37,452 nt of DNA from Fluviibacter sp039805865 (GTDB lineage Bacteria; Pseudomonadota; Gammaproteobacteria; Burkholderiales; Rhodocyclaceae): contig JBDLTI010000017.1 in NCBI GenBank assembly GCA_039805865.1, positions 1 through 37,452 on the forward strand, read 5' to 3'. Position numbers and translations under genes: made by a program. A model generated the notes under the pieces. That model had not been told where the DNA came from. It saw only the letters and a list, made by a program, of their open reading frames with translations, and did not search any database. Positions 13,591 to 22,500 of this stretch are shown here, one piece after another. Within the stretch, counting starts at the first letter, position 1; every line of letters begins with the position of its first letter.

Positions 13591-14550
13591 ATGTCGTACC
13601 CATGGCCGTTAAAAACGGTAGCACTGATCGGTCGCCAGGAAAGTCCTGAAGTTGCGGATTCGATTGTGGCCCTCTCCGGGTTTTTTCACGCGCGTGGCGT
13701 GAATGTGCTGGTTGAAACCGAAACCGCTATTGAAGTAGACCAATTGCTGGGTAGCGCCGCGCTGGCATCGGCCGAATGCGCGGATTTTGCCCGGATTGGT
13801 AGTACGGTTGAAATAGCCATCGTGGTGGGCGGTGATGGCACATTACTCCACGCAGCACGCCAGCTTGCCCGCTTTGATATTCCGTTAGTGGGCATTAATC
13901 AGGGTCGATTGGGCTTTATGACCGATATTGCCCGTTCCGCCATGATTGAAGCGATGTCTTTGCTGATGGAAGGCAAATTTACGCCGGAAGACCGATTGTT
14001 GCTGGATACCGAGGTGCTGTTTGGCGGTGCATCGGCGCAATGGCAACCTATGGCCAACTTGGCATTTAACGATGTGGTCATCGACAAAGGCGCTACCGGC
14101 CGCATGATCGAGTTTGAGCTGCGTGTTGACGATGAATTTATTTATAGTGCCCGTGCGGATGGTTTGATTATTTGTACGCCAACGGGTTCGACGGCCTATG
14201 CGCTGTCGGCCAATGGCCCGATTTTGCACCCCAAGCTGGGTGGTATTGCGCTGGTGCCGTTGTGTCCACATGCTTTATCGAATCGACCGATTACCTTGCC
14301 CGATACGGCGCGCATCGAAGTGCGCCTGGTGCAAGGGGCTAATGCCCGTGCCCACTTTGATGGCCAGGAAACCGTTGATCTGATGCCGGGAGATGGGGTG
14401 CGTCTGGTGAAATCACCCCACAGGATCAAGCTGTTGCATCCGCCGTCCTACAGTTATTTCGCCATGCTGCGCCAGAAGCTGCATTGGAGCGAAGGGCCGA
14501 GCATCCGCCCGGGTTTGGTGGTGAATACGCCTTGCGGTAAGCCGGACTAA
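13591..14550 (+). CDS. nadK: NAD kinase
   Basis: Phosphorylates NAD+ to NADP+ with ATP in the cytoplasm. A 319-residue protein, somewhat longer than E. coli NadK. The diagnostic GGDGTLLHAAR (80-90) holds the catalytic Asp82; LAFNDVVIDKG and TPTGSTAYALSANGPI follow, completing the substrate-binding signatures. The start is ATG at 13591 with GGAG (13579-13582) eight bases upstream; an in-frame TTG immediately before it is less likely. Divergent from hrcA over 76 bp, with recN starting 3 bp after its stop, so nadK-recN form an operon, an arrangement common in Betaproteobacteria. Confidence 0.97.
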   Translation: MSYPWPLKTVALIGRQESPEVADSIVALSGFFHARGVNVLVETETAIEVDQLLGSAALASAECADFARIGSTVEIAIVVGGDGTLLHAARQLARFDIPLVGINQGRLGFMTDIARSAMIEAMSLLMEGKFTPEDRLLLDTEVLFGGASAQWQPMANLAFNDVVIDKGATGRMIEFELRVDDEFIYSARADGLIICTPTGSTAYALSANGPILHPKLGGIALVPLCPHALSNRPITLPDTARIEVRLVQGANARAHFDGQETVDLMPGDGVRLVKSPHRIKLLHPPSYSYFAMLRQKLHWSEGPSIRPGLVVNTPCGKPD

Positions 14551-14553
14551 GCG

Positions 14554-16224
14554 ATGCTGTGTCGCCTGGAGATTCGGGATTTTGTGCTGGTGCATGCGCT
14601 GGCGCTGGATTTTCAGCCGGGATTTGGCGCGCTCACGGGAGAAACAGGCGCAGGCAAATCGCTACTGATTGATGCGCTGGCTTTTGTGCTGGGCGAACGT
14701 GCGGAAGCGGGGCTTATTCGTTCTGGCGCATCGCGTGCGGAAGTGACGGCCGAGTTTGATGCATCAGTTGATCCGGCTTTTGTCGCCTGGTTTGCTGAGC
14801 AGGCGATTCCGCTGGAGGCGGGTGAAGGGGTTTTGATTCGTCGTGTACTTGAGGCGGCAGGGCGGTCACGTGCATTCATTAATGGCGTGCCGGTCACCTT
14901 GCAGCAAGTGCGGACAGCGGGCGAGTGGTTGCTGGATATTCATGGGCAGCACGCACACCAGTCTTTATTACGTGCTGATGCACAACGTCAATTGCTGGAT
15001 GACTTTGGCCAGTTGCAGACTCAGGCACGTACCGTCGCTTTAGCCTGGCGAGAGTGGGTGGCCGCACGCCAGGCCCTGGCCGATGCGGGTAAACGATCCG
15101 GTGAGATAGTGGCGCGGCGTGAAACGCTGGCCAGACAGATCAAATCGTTGTCTGAACTGGCCAATGATCAGCCGGATTGGGGTTGGCAAGACATGGGCGA
15201 AACGCAGTCGCGATTGGCCCACGCATCCAGCCTGATTGAACTGACCCAGAGTGCCGTCGATGTGTTGGGTGAGGGTGATGAGCCCGTGCTAACGATGCTG
15301 AGTCGCCTGCAACACCGGTTGCAGGAAGGTGCCGGGTTGGACAACCGTTTACAGGAACCGACGGATCTGCTGTCGGCGGCCAGCAACGAGCTTTCCGAGG
15401 CGCTGACCCTGTTGCGTCGGCACCTCGATCGTTTTGAAGTGGATCCCGTGCGTCTGGCTGAAATAGAGCGCCGCATGGCGACCATGCTCGAGTTGGCGCG
15501 CAAGCATCTGGTAGAGCCGTCGGCATTACCGGCGCTGTATCAGGATTTGCAGGCTGAAGCGGACCAACTGGCTGACGCCACCGATATTGCAGCGCTTGAG
15601 GCCCGATCAAAGGTGGCGGCGTTGGCCTATGCCGATGCGGCAGCAGTGCTGACGAAGGCCCGCACCAAGGCGGCCAAGACGCTTTCTAAAGGCGTGAGTG
15701 ATGCCATGCAGGAGTTGGCGCTTGGCGGTGGTCAGTGCCGGATCGCGCTGCAGCCACTGGAAGGCGATGGCAGTGCGCACGGTCATGAGCGCATTGAATT
15801 CCAGATTAGCGGATTGGCGGGCGACGATTGGCGTTCTTTGTCCAAGGTTGTATCCGGGGGTGAGTTGTCCCGTATCAGTCTGGCGATTCAGGTGGTGACG
15901 AGTGCCTGTAGTGCGGTACCAACGCTGATCTTCGATGAAGTGGATGTGGGTATCGGCGGGGGTGTTGCTGAAGTGGTTGGTCGCTTGCTGGCCAAGTTGG
16001 GAGAACAACGTCAGGTGTTGTGTGTGACCCATCTGGCCCAAGTGGCGGCACGTGCTGCCTGGCAGTGGCAGGTGAGCAAAGAAAAAACCGATGGATCGTT
16101 TCAGAGCCGGGTGCAAGGGCTCGATGATGCAGCGCGCGTCGAAGAAATTGCCCGCATGCTGGGTGGTGTCGAGATCACCGAGCGCACGCGGGCGCACGCA
16201 GCCGAGATGCTCGGACTTGCCTAG
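14554..16224 (+). CDS. recN: DNA repair protein RecN (SMC-like ATPase)
   Basis: A 556-residue SMC-like protein for double-strand break repair, acting on DNA in the cytoplasm. The Walker A box GETGAGKS is at 29-36, the ABC signature SGGELSR at 434-440, and the Walker B LIFDEVD with Asp461-Glu462. Two coiled-coil arms with many Leu/Ala/Glu/Arg heptads fill the middle (about 150-380). The ATP-binding halves come together as in other RecN. The start ATG 14554 lies 3 bp after nadK, and translation is probably coupled. It converges with fur, with only 21 bp between the stops and no evident terminator hairpin. Confidence 0.97.
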   Translation: MLCRLEIRDFVLVHALALDFQPGFGALTGETGAGKSLLIDALAFVLGERAEAGLIRSGASRAEVTAEFDASVDPAFVAWFAEQAIPLEAGEGVLIRRVLEAAGRSRAFINGVPVTLQQVRTAGEWLLDIHGQHAHQSLLRADAQRQLLDDFGQLQTQARTVALAWREWVAARQALADAGKRSGEIVARRETLARQIKSLSELANDQPDWGWQDMGETQSRLAHASSLIELTQSAVDVLGEGDEPVLTMLSRLQHRLQEGAGLDNRLQEPTDLLSAASNELSEALTLLRRHLDRFEVDPVRLAEIERRMATMLELARKHLVEPSALPALYQDLQAEADQLADATDIAALEARSKVAALAYADAAAVLTKARTKAAKTLSKGVSDAMQELALGGGQCRIALQPLEGDGSAHGHERIEFQISGLAGDDWRSLSKVVSGGELSRISLAIQVVTSACSAVPTLIFDEVDVGIGGGVAEVVGRLLAKLGEQRQVLCVTHLAQVAARAAWQWQVSKEKTDGSFQSRVQGLDDAARVEEIARMLGGVEITERTRAHAAEMLGLA

Positions 16225-16245
16225 CCAGTTGTCGGCTTTTAGGGG

Positions 16246-16686
16246 TTAGCGAATACGCTTGGTGGGTCGATGAGGGCAGGCGGTGTCGATACATTCCGCA
16301 TACAGACATAAGTCGTGCGCCTGAATTCTAAAGCCGAGTTTCCCGGCGATTTCGGCCTGTTTCTTTTCGATTTCCGGGTCGCAAAATTCAACAACGCGGT
16401 CGCATTGTAGGCAGACCAGGTGGTCATGGTGTTCGCCGCGGTTTAGTTCAAATACCGCTTTGCCCGATTCGAAATTTTGCTTTTGAAGCAAGCCGGCTTG
16501 CTCGAATTGTGTCAGGGCCCGATAAACCGTTGCCAGACCAATGTCGACGCCACTTGTGACCAGTATTTTGTACACGTCGTCCGCTGTTAGGTGCTCATCA
16601 CGTCGATTTTCAAAAATCTCGAGGATTTTCATCCGTGGCATGGTTGCTTTGAGGCCGGATTGCTGTAGGTCTTTCGGCGTGGGCAT
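16246..16686 (-). CDS. fur: Ferric uptake regulator Fur
   Basis: A 146-residue Fur repressor, the usual length, that uses Fe2+ as co-repressor at iron-uptake promoters. The N-terminal winged helix contains LKATMPRMKILEIFE and the recognition helix IGLATVYRALTQFEQAGLL. The metal site HHDH is at 86-89, and the structural zinc cysteines are Cys92/Cys95 and Cys132/Cys137. The start ATG 16686 has AGGA about eight bases upstream. It is divergent from bamE, sharing the 63-bp region 16687-16749. This fur|bamE arrangement is frequent in the class. No convincing Fur box was found between the two genes. Confidence 0.97.
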   Translation of the reverse strand: MPTPKDLQQSGLKATMPRMKILEIFENRRDEHLTADDVYKILVTSGVDIGLATVYRALTQFEQAGLLQKQNFESGKAVFELNRGEHHDHLVCLQCDRVVEFCDPEIEKKQAEIAGKLGFRIQAHDLCLYAECIDTACPHRPTKRIR

Positions 16687-16749
16687 AAAAGGATTCCTGA
16701 TCTATAACTTCGGATATGATAGCGGCTTTTGCACCGAGCCGTTCTTCTC

Positions 16750-17319
16750 ATGTCCTCCTACCGGAAATTACCGTTGGCAGTTTTTAGCAAAGGCGCGGCT
16801 GGTTTTGGCTTGTTGTGCAGCTTTTTCCTGTTGAGCGGTTGTGCGGTGGAGCGCTATTTTCTTGAATACCGCGTTAATGTGCAGCAGGGTAATGTGGTTG
16901 AGCAGAAAAATATAGCGCAATTGAAACCGGGTATGACGCGAGATCAGGTGCGCTACGTGTTGGGCACGCCATTGTTGCAAGATCCTTTTCATGCCAATCG
17001 TTGGGATTATGTGTATCGGTATGAAGATGGCGCATCGGGCAATATCACCATGCGGAATATTTTCGTGTACTTCAATGCCGCTGGTCAGTTGGAGCGTGTT
17101 GGTGGTGATGTAGCAGCAGCTCAACCGGTGGGTGTACAGATTACCGGTGATGTTACTGCAGATGCTAACGCCGCTGCAGACCTAGCGGCTGCTGTACGGT
17201 CGAATGAACCTCAAGTGATTGATCTGGGTAGCCTGCCAGAAGATGCTGAAGGCCCACCTGAAAACTCTGAACCACCGAGCGATTCCTGGTGGTGGCGGTT
17301 TATCCATCTATTTAAGTAA
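16750..17319 (+). CDS. bamE: Outer membrane assembly lipoprotein BamE (SmpA/OmlA)
   Basis: A 189-residue lipoprotein of the BAM complex that inserts beta-barrel proteins into the outer membrane. A signal peptide with a hydrophobic stretch ends in the lipobox LLSGC, so Cys31 is the lipidated residue; the mature protein has the SmpA/OmlA core QLKPGMTRDQVRYVLGTP and WDYVYRYEDG. The C-terminal 70 residues are Ala/Pro/Glu-rich, longer than in E. coli, and end with an aromatic stretch. The start ATG at 16750 is the first Met in the signal peptide; a TTG at 16729 also reads in frame. A weak -10-like TATGAT is at 16715-16720. dapB follows after 13 bp. Confidence 0.93.
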   Translation: MSSYRKLPLAVFSKGAAGFGLLCSFFLLSGCAVERYFLEYRVNVQQGNVVEQKNIAQLKPGMTRDQVRYVLGTPLLQDPFHANRWDYVYRYEDGASGNITMRNIFVYFNAAGQLERVGGDVAAAQPVGVQITGDVTADANAAADLAAAVRSNEPQVIDLGSLPEDAEGPPENSEPPSDSWWWRFIHLFK

Positions 17320-17332
17320 ATAAGGATTTGTC

Positions 17333-18145
17333 ATGACAGCTCCTGTCAGAATTGCCATTGCGGGCGCCTCCGGTCGTATGGGTCGTATGTTGATCGAAGC
17401 CGTTTTGCGCGATCCGGCCACTGAATTGCATGCAGCGTTTGAGCGTGAGGGTAGTGAATTTGTGGGGCGGGATCCAGGCGAGTTTGTGGGTCAAACGACG
17501 GCAGTACGCATTACCTCAGACGTTGCTGCCGGTTTGCAAGGCGCGAATTGTCTGATTGATTTCACCCGACCCGAAGCAACGCTGGTGCATCTAGAGGCCT
17601 GTAAAACGGCTGGTGTGGGCATGGTGATTGGTACTACGGGGTTTGAAGAGGCGGGTAAAGCCGCACTGGCGGCTGCTGCCAAGACCATACCGGTGGTATT
17701 TGCCCCGAATATGAGTGTGGGCGTCAATGTGACCTTCAAGCTGCTGGAAATTGCCGCCGGGATCCTCAATAGCGGCTACGACGTGGAAATTGTCGAAGCG
17801 CATCACCGACATAAAGTCGATGCCCCTTCGGGTACGGCGTTGCGTATGGGCGAGGTGGTGGCCGATGCACTGGGCCGTAATCTCAAGGATGTGGCTGTCT
17901 ATGGCCGTGAAGGCGTGACCGGTGAGCGTGATGAAACGACGATTGGTTTTGCCACGGTACGTGGTGGCGATATCGTGGGCGATCACGTAGTTATGTTCTG
18001 CGGTACTGGCGAGCGGGTGGAAATCGGCCATAAGGCCAGCAGCCGTATGCCTTATGCATTGGGTAGTGTGCGGGCGGCAAAATTCATCCGTGAACGCGCT
18101 AACGGCTTGTTTGATATGCAGGATGTGCTCGGCCTACGTGCCTAA
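17333..18145 (+). CDS. dapB: 4-hydroxy-tetrahydrodipicolinate reductase
   Basis: Reduces the cyclic product of DapA with NAD(P)H in the lysine/diaminopimelate pathway. A 270-residue protein. The N-terminal nucleotide fold GASGRMGRM (11-19) is followed by GTTGF (100-104), FAPNMSVGVN and the active-site EAHHRHKVDAPSGTAL (155-170) with His157 and Lys161. The start ATG 17333 has AAGGA (17322-17326) six bases upstream. It is co-transcribed with bamE (13 bp apart); the carA promoter follows 40 bp after its stop. Confidence 0.98.
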   Translation: MTAPVRIAIAGASGRMGRMLIEAVLRDPATELHAAFEREGSEFVGRDPGEFVGQTTAVRITSDVAAGLQGANCLIDFTRPEATLVHLEACKTAGVGMVIGTTGFEEAGKAALAAAAKTIPVVFAPNMSVGVNVTFKLLEIAAGILNSGYDVEIVEAHHRHKVDAPSGTALRMGEVVADALGRNLKDVAVYGREGVTGERDETTIGFATVRGGDIVGDHVVMFCGTGERVEIGHKASSRMPYALGSVRAAKFIRERANGLFDMQDVLGLRA

Positions 18146-18184
18146 AGGCTGCCCGAAGGGCTAGCGCAACGCAGCATTTTTCGC

Positions 18185-18190
18185 TATAAT
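18185..18190 (+). promoter_or_regulatory. Consensus -10 element of the carA promoter
   Basis: A perfect TATAAT lies about 112 bp upstream of the carA start. The -35 position (TAGCGC-like, 17 bp upstream) is poor, so an activator or upstream elements may help. Predicted start of transcription is near 18197. Confidence 0.6.
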
Positions 18191-18203
18191 CTGGTCGCTT
18201 AAA

Positions 18204-18282
18204 TCCTGCCTTATGCAGGACTCAAGCGGGAGTACCATTCAAGCTGTCTTCGGGCGGCTGTCATGGGCTCCCGCTTTGCATA
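18204..18282 (+). promoter_or_regulatory. Structured 5' leader of carA mRNA with competing hairpins
   Basis: The leader between the TATAAT and the carA start folds strongly. Element 1: TCCTGC (18204-18209) with GCAGGA (18215-18220). Element 2: TATGCA (18212-18217) with TGCATA (18277-18282), continuing after a 6-base bulge into AAGCGGGAG (18224-18232) with CTCCCGCTT (18268-18276), 15 pairs in all. An inner 7-bp stem (18242-18248 with 18253-18259) closes a UUCG loop. Elements 1 and 2 share GCA at 18215-18217, so they exclude each other. The ribosome binding site of carA (GGAG 18293-18296) lies 11 bases beyond the fold. Whether it binds a ligand, protein or only ribosomes is unknown. Confidence 0.6.
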
Positions 18283-18301
18283 TCTGCTACCCGGAGTCGC
18301 T

Positions 18302-19507
18302 GTGTCCTATCCTGAGTCGTCCGTCTCGTCTGTTTCGTCTGCTGCTGGCAGCCGTCCCCTGTGCTCAATCCGCCCGACCGCTCTGCTGGTGCTGGCGGAT
18401 GGCACCATCTTCCGTGGTGAGTCTATCGGTGCAGCCGGTAAGACTTCTGGTGAAGTCGTTTTTAACACCGCTTTGACCGGGTACCAGGAGATCCTCACTG
18501 ATCCATCGTACTGCCGTCAGATCGTAACGCTCACCTATCCACACATCGGTAATGTGGGTTGTAACGACGAAGACTTTGAGTCCGGTGCCAATTACGCGGC
18601 GGGTCTGGTGATTCGCGACCTGCCGGAAGTCGCCTCCAACTGGCGCTCGCAAAGCGACTTGTCGTCGTATCTGGTTAAACATGGGATTGTCGCTATTGCT
18701 GGTATCGATACCCGCAAGCTGACACGCATTCTGCGTGAAAAGGGCGCGCAGGCCGGTTGCATCATCGCCGCTGCGGCTGGCGAATCGCTGGATGAAGCCG
18801 CTGCGCTGGCTGAAGCCAAGGCCTTCCCGGGGCTTGCTGGTATGGATCTGGCCAAGGAAGTAACAGTCGACAAGCCCTACGCCTGGACTCAGGGTGAGTG
18901 GACGCTCAATGGTTATGTCACCGGGCCAACGCCACGTTTCAAAGTGGTGGCTTACGATTTTGGTGTGAAGCGCAATATTCTGCGCATGCTGGCTGAACGC
19001 GGCTGTGATGTCACCGTGGTGCCAGCACAAACGTCCGCTGCTGACGTTCTGGCCATGAATCCGGATGGTGTCTTTTTGTCGAATGGCCCCGGAGATCCGG
19101 AGCCTTGTGATTACGCCATTGCTGCGATTCGTGAATTCCTGGCGGTAAAGAAGCCTGTATATGGCATCTGCCTTGGCCACCAGCTACTGGCTTTGGCGGC
19201 CGGTGCAAAGACGGCCAAGATGAAATTTGGTCACCATGGCGCCAACCATCCGGTCAAGGATGTGGATACGGGCCAGGTGCTCATCACCAGCCAGAATCAC
19301 GGCTTTGCTGCTGATGCAGAAACGCTGCCGGCCAATGTGCGTGTGACGCACGTGTCGCTGTTTGATGGCACGCTGCAGGGTATTGCCCTGACCGATGCAC
19401 CGGCGTTCTCGTTCCAGGGTCACCCTGAAGCAAGCCCGGGGCCGCACGATGTGAGTTACCTCTTTGACCGATTCATCGATCTGATGTCTCAGTACGCTGC
19501 AAAATAA
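18302..19507 (+). CDS. carA: Carbamoyl-phosphate synthase small (glutaminase) subunit
   Basis: Hydrolyses glutamine and channels ammonia to CarB for carbamoyl phosphate, the precursor of arginine and pyrimidines. The C-terminal class I amidotransferase has the nucleophile Cys290 in GICLGHQLL and the His374/Glu376 pair in GHPEASPGP; the N-terminal domain has TALLVLADGTIFRG and GEVVFNTALTGYQEILTDPSY. Start: GTG at 18302 has GGAG five bases upstream and gives 401 residues. This adds about 20 residues of Ser-rich sequence (MSYPESSVSSVSSAAG) compared with E. coli CarA; there is no closer start codon in frame. An upstream ATG at 18263 lies in the leader hairpin and is less likely. carB starts 14 bp after the stop. 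Confidence 0.92.
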   Translation: MSYPESSVSSVSSAAGSRPLCSIRPTALLVLADGTIFRGESIGAAGKTSGEVVFNTALTGYQEILTDPSYCRQIVTLTYPHIGNVGCNDEDFESGANYAAGLVIRDLPEVASNWRSQSDLSSYLVKHGIVAIAGIDTRKLTRILREKGAQAGCIIAAAAGESLDEAAALAEAKAFPGLAGMDLAKEVTVDKPYAWTQGEWTLNGYVTGPTPRFKVVAYDFGVKRNILRMLAERGCDVTVVPAQTSAADVLAMNPDGVFLSNGPGDPEPCDYAIAAIREFLAVKKPVYGICLGHQLLALAAGAKTAKMKFGHHGANHPVKDVDTGQVLITSQNHGFAADAETLPANVRVTHVSLFDGTLQGIALTDAPAFSFQGHPEASPGPHDVSYLFDRFIDLMSQYAAK

Positions 19508-19521
19508 TAAAAAGCTGAATC

Positions 19522-22500
19522 ATGCCCAAACGTACAGACTTAAAAAGTATCCTCATCATTGGCGCTGGCCCGATTGTTATCGGCCAGGCCTGCGAGTTCG
19601 ACTATTCCGGCGCACAGGCCTGTAAGGCCCTGCGTGAAGAAGGCTACAAAGTCATTCTGGTGAACTCGAATCCGGCCACCATCATGACCGACCCGGAGAT
19701 GGCCGATGTGACTTACATCGAACCGATTACCTGGCAAGTTGTGGCACGCATCATCGAGACGGAGCGTCCGGATGCGTTGCTGCCGACCATGGGTGGTCAG
19801 ACGGCACTGAACTGTGCCCTGGATCTGGCGGCTAATGGCGTTCTGGAAAAGTTTGGTGTTGAACTGATCGGTGCTTCGCGTGAAGCCATCGATAAGGCAG
19901 AAGACCGCGAAAAATTCAAACAGGCCATGAACAAGATCGGCCTGGGCTCAGCCCGCTCTTCGATTGCCCATTCGATGGAAGAGGCCTATCAGGTACAGGC
20001 CGGCGTCGGCTTCCCGACCATTATCCGCCCGTCGTTTACGCTGGGTGGTACGGGCGGTGGTATTGCCTACAACATGGAAGAGTTCGAGACGATTTGCAAA
20101 CGCGGTCTCGAAGCTTCGCCGACCAACGAGCTGTTGATTGAAGAATCGCTGCTGGGTTGGAAAGAATACGAAATGGAAGTGGTGCGTGACCGTAAGGACA
20201 ACTGCATCATCATCTGTTCGATTGAAAATCTGGACCCGATGGGTGTGCATACCGGTGACTCGATCACCGTGGCACCAGCGCAAACGCTGACGGATAAGGA
20301 ATACCAGATTCTGCGCGATGCCTCGATCGCTGTGTTGCGCGAGATTGGCGTCGATACCGGTGGTTCGAACGTGCAGTTCTCGATCAATCCGGATGATGGC
20401 CGCATGGTCGTGATCGAAATGAATCCGCGCGTGTCGCGTTCGTCGGCGCTGGCCTCTAAGGCCACTGGTTTCCCGATTGCCAAGATTGCTGCCAAGCTGG
20501 CCGTGGGTTACACGCTGGATGAGCTGGCCAACGAAATTACCGGTGGCAAGACCCCGGCCTCGTTCGAGCCATCGATTGACTACGTGGTGACCAAGGTGCC
20601 ACGTTTCGCCTTTGAAAAATTCCCGATGGCCGATAACCGCCTTACGACGCAGATGAAGTCGGTGGGTGAAGTAATGGCGATTGGCCGTACCTTCCAGGAA
20701 TCGCTGCAGAAAGCGTTGCGCGGTCTGGAAGTGGGTGTCGATGGCTTCAACCTCAAATCGGTGGATCCGGAGACGATTGACGAGCAGATTGCCAACGCAA
20801 CGCCGGATCGCCTGTGGTACGTGGCTGATGCCTTTGGTGTGGGCATGTCGGTGGAGCGCGTGTTTGAACTGACCAAGATCGATCCGTGGTTCCTGGTACA
20901 GATCAAGGAAATTGTTGATCTGGAACTCACCGTAGAAAAACGTGCGTTCGACAGCCTGTCGGCAGACGAGCTTCGCTTCCTGAAGCGTAAGGGCTTCTCG
21001 GATCGTCGTCTGGCTTATTTGACGAAGAGCAGCGAACAGGCAGTGCGAGAGCGTCGCCACGCCCTGGGTGTGCGCCCGGTCTACAAGCGCGTGGATACCT
21101 GTGCCGCCGAGTTCGCCACGAACACGGCTTACATGTACTCGACTTATGAAGACGAGTGTGAAGCCCAGCCGACCGACAAGAAAAAGATCATGGTGCTGGG
21201 CGGTGGCCCGAACCGTATCGGCCAGGGTATTGAATTCGATTACTGCTGTGTGCACGCTGCCATGGCGATGCGTGAAGACGGTTACGAGACCATCATGGTC
21301 AACTGTAACCCGGAGACCGTATCGACTGACTACGACACCTCGGATCGTCTGTATTTCGAACCGCTGACACTGGAAGATGTGCTGGAAATCGTGGCCATCG
21401 AAAAGCCGGTTGGTGTGATCGTGCAATACGGCGGTCAGACACCGCTCAAGCTTGCACTAGCGCTGGAAGCTAATGGCGTGCCGATTATCGGTACCTCGCC
21501 AGACATGATTGATGCGGCCGAAGACCGTGAGCGCTTCCAGAAGCTGCTGCACGATCTGGGTCTGAAACAGCCGCCAAATCGTACGGCACGTACGGAAGAG
21601 GAAGCGCTGCGTATGGCCGAAGAAATCGGTTATCCGCTGGTGGTTCGCCCATCGTATGTGCTGGGTGGCCGTGCCATGGAGATCGTACACGAGCAGAAGG
21701 ATCTGGAGCGCTACATGCGTGAAGCCGTTAAGGTTTCCAACGATTCGCCGGTATTGCTGGATCGCTTCCTCAATGATGCGTGCGAAGTGGACGTGGATGC
21801 GCTGTCTGATGGTGACGAAGTGATCATCGGCGGTGTGATGGAGCACATCGAGCAAGCAGGCGTGCACTCGGGTGATTCGGCCTGTTCGTTGCCACCGTAT
21901 TCGCTAGGCAAGGCGGTTCAGGAAGAACTGCGTCGCCAGACCAAGGCTATGGCCAAGGCACTGAACGTTTGTGGTTTGATGAATGTGCAGTTTGCGATTA
22001 AAGACGACGAAGTCTATGTGCTGGAAGTAAACCCGCGTGCTTCGCGTACGGTGCCGTTTGTTTCCAAGGCCACCGGTTTGCAACTGGCCAAGATTGCCGC
22101 TCGCTGTATGGCCGGCCAATCGCTCGCATCGCAAGGTGTGACCAAAGAAGTCGTGCCACCGTATTACTCGGTGAAAGAAGCCGTGTTCCCGTTTGCCAAG
22201 TTCCCGGGCGTTGATACGATTCTCGGACCGGAAATGAAGTCGACCGGTGAGGTGATGGGTGTGGGTAAAACCTTCCCCGAAGCCTTCGTTAAGGCACAAA
22301 TGGCCAGCAGCGTAATTCTGCCGAAGAGCGGCAAGGTCTTCCTGTCGGTTAAAGACAGCGACAAGGCCAAGGCCGTTGAAATGGCGCGTCAGTTGCATCT
22401 GGCGGGTTATCAGCTGATTGCCACGCGTGGTACGGCAAAAGCCATCGAAGAGGCGGGCGTGCCGGTACAGCGCGTGAATAAGGTGACTGAAGGTCGTCCG

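Noticed and set aside
15607..16197. A 196-codon antisense frame in recN
   Set aside because: No family features; lies opposite the Walker B and signature region of RecN, which is clearly coding.
16687..16749. A possible Fur box between fur and bamE (GATATGATAGC-like)
   Set aside because: Matches only part of the 19-bp consensus and has no symmetrical second half; recorded only as a -10-like TATGAT.
18213..18476. An 87-codon frame starting in the carA leader that could be a leader peptide
   Set aside because: It runs 170 bp into carA in a different phase, has no ribosome binding site, and its start lies in the stem region. Leader peptides end before the gene and carry runs of regulatory codons, not seen here.
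19948..21426. A 492-codon open frame antisense to carB on the minus strand
   Set aside because: Its translation is rich in His, Arg and Phe with no recognisable domain, and it mirrors the codon bias of carB. The carB frame is fully conserved, so this is a shadow.
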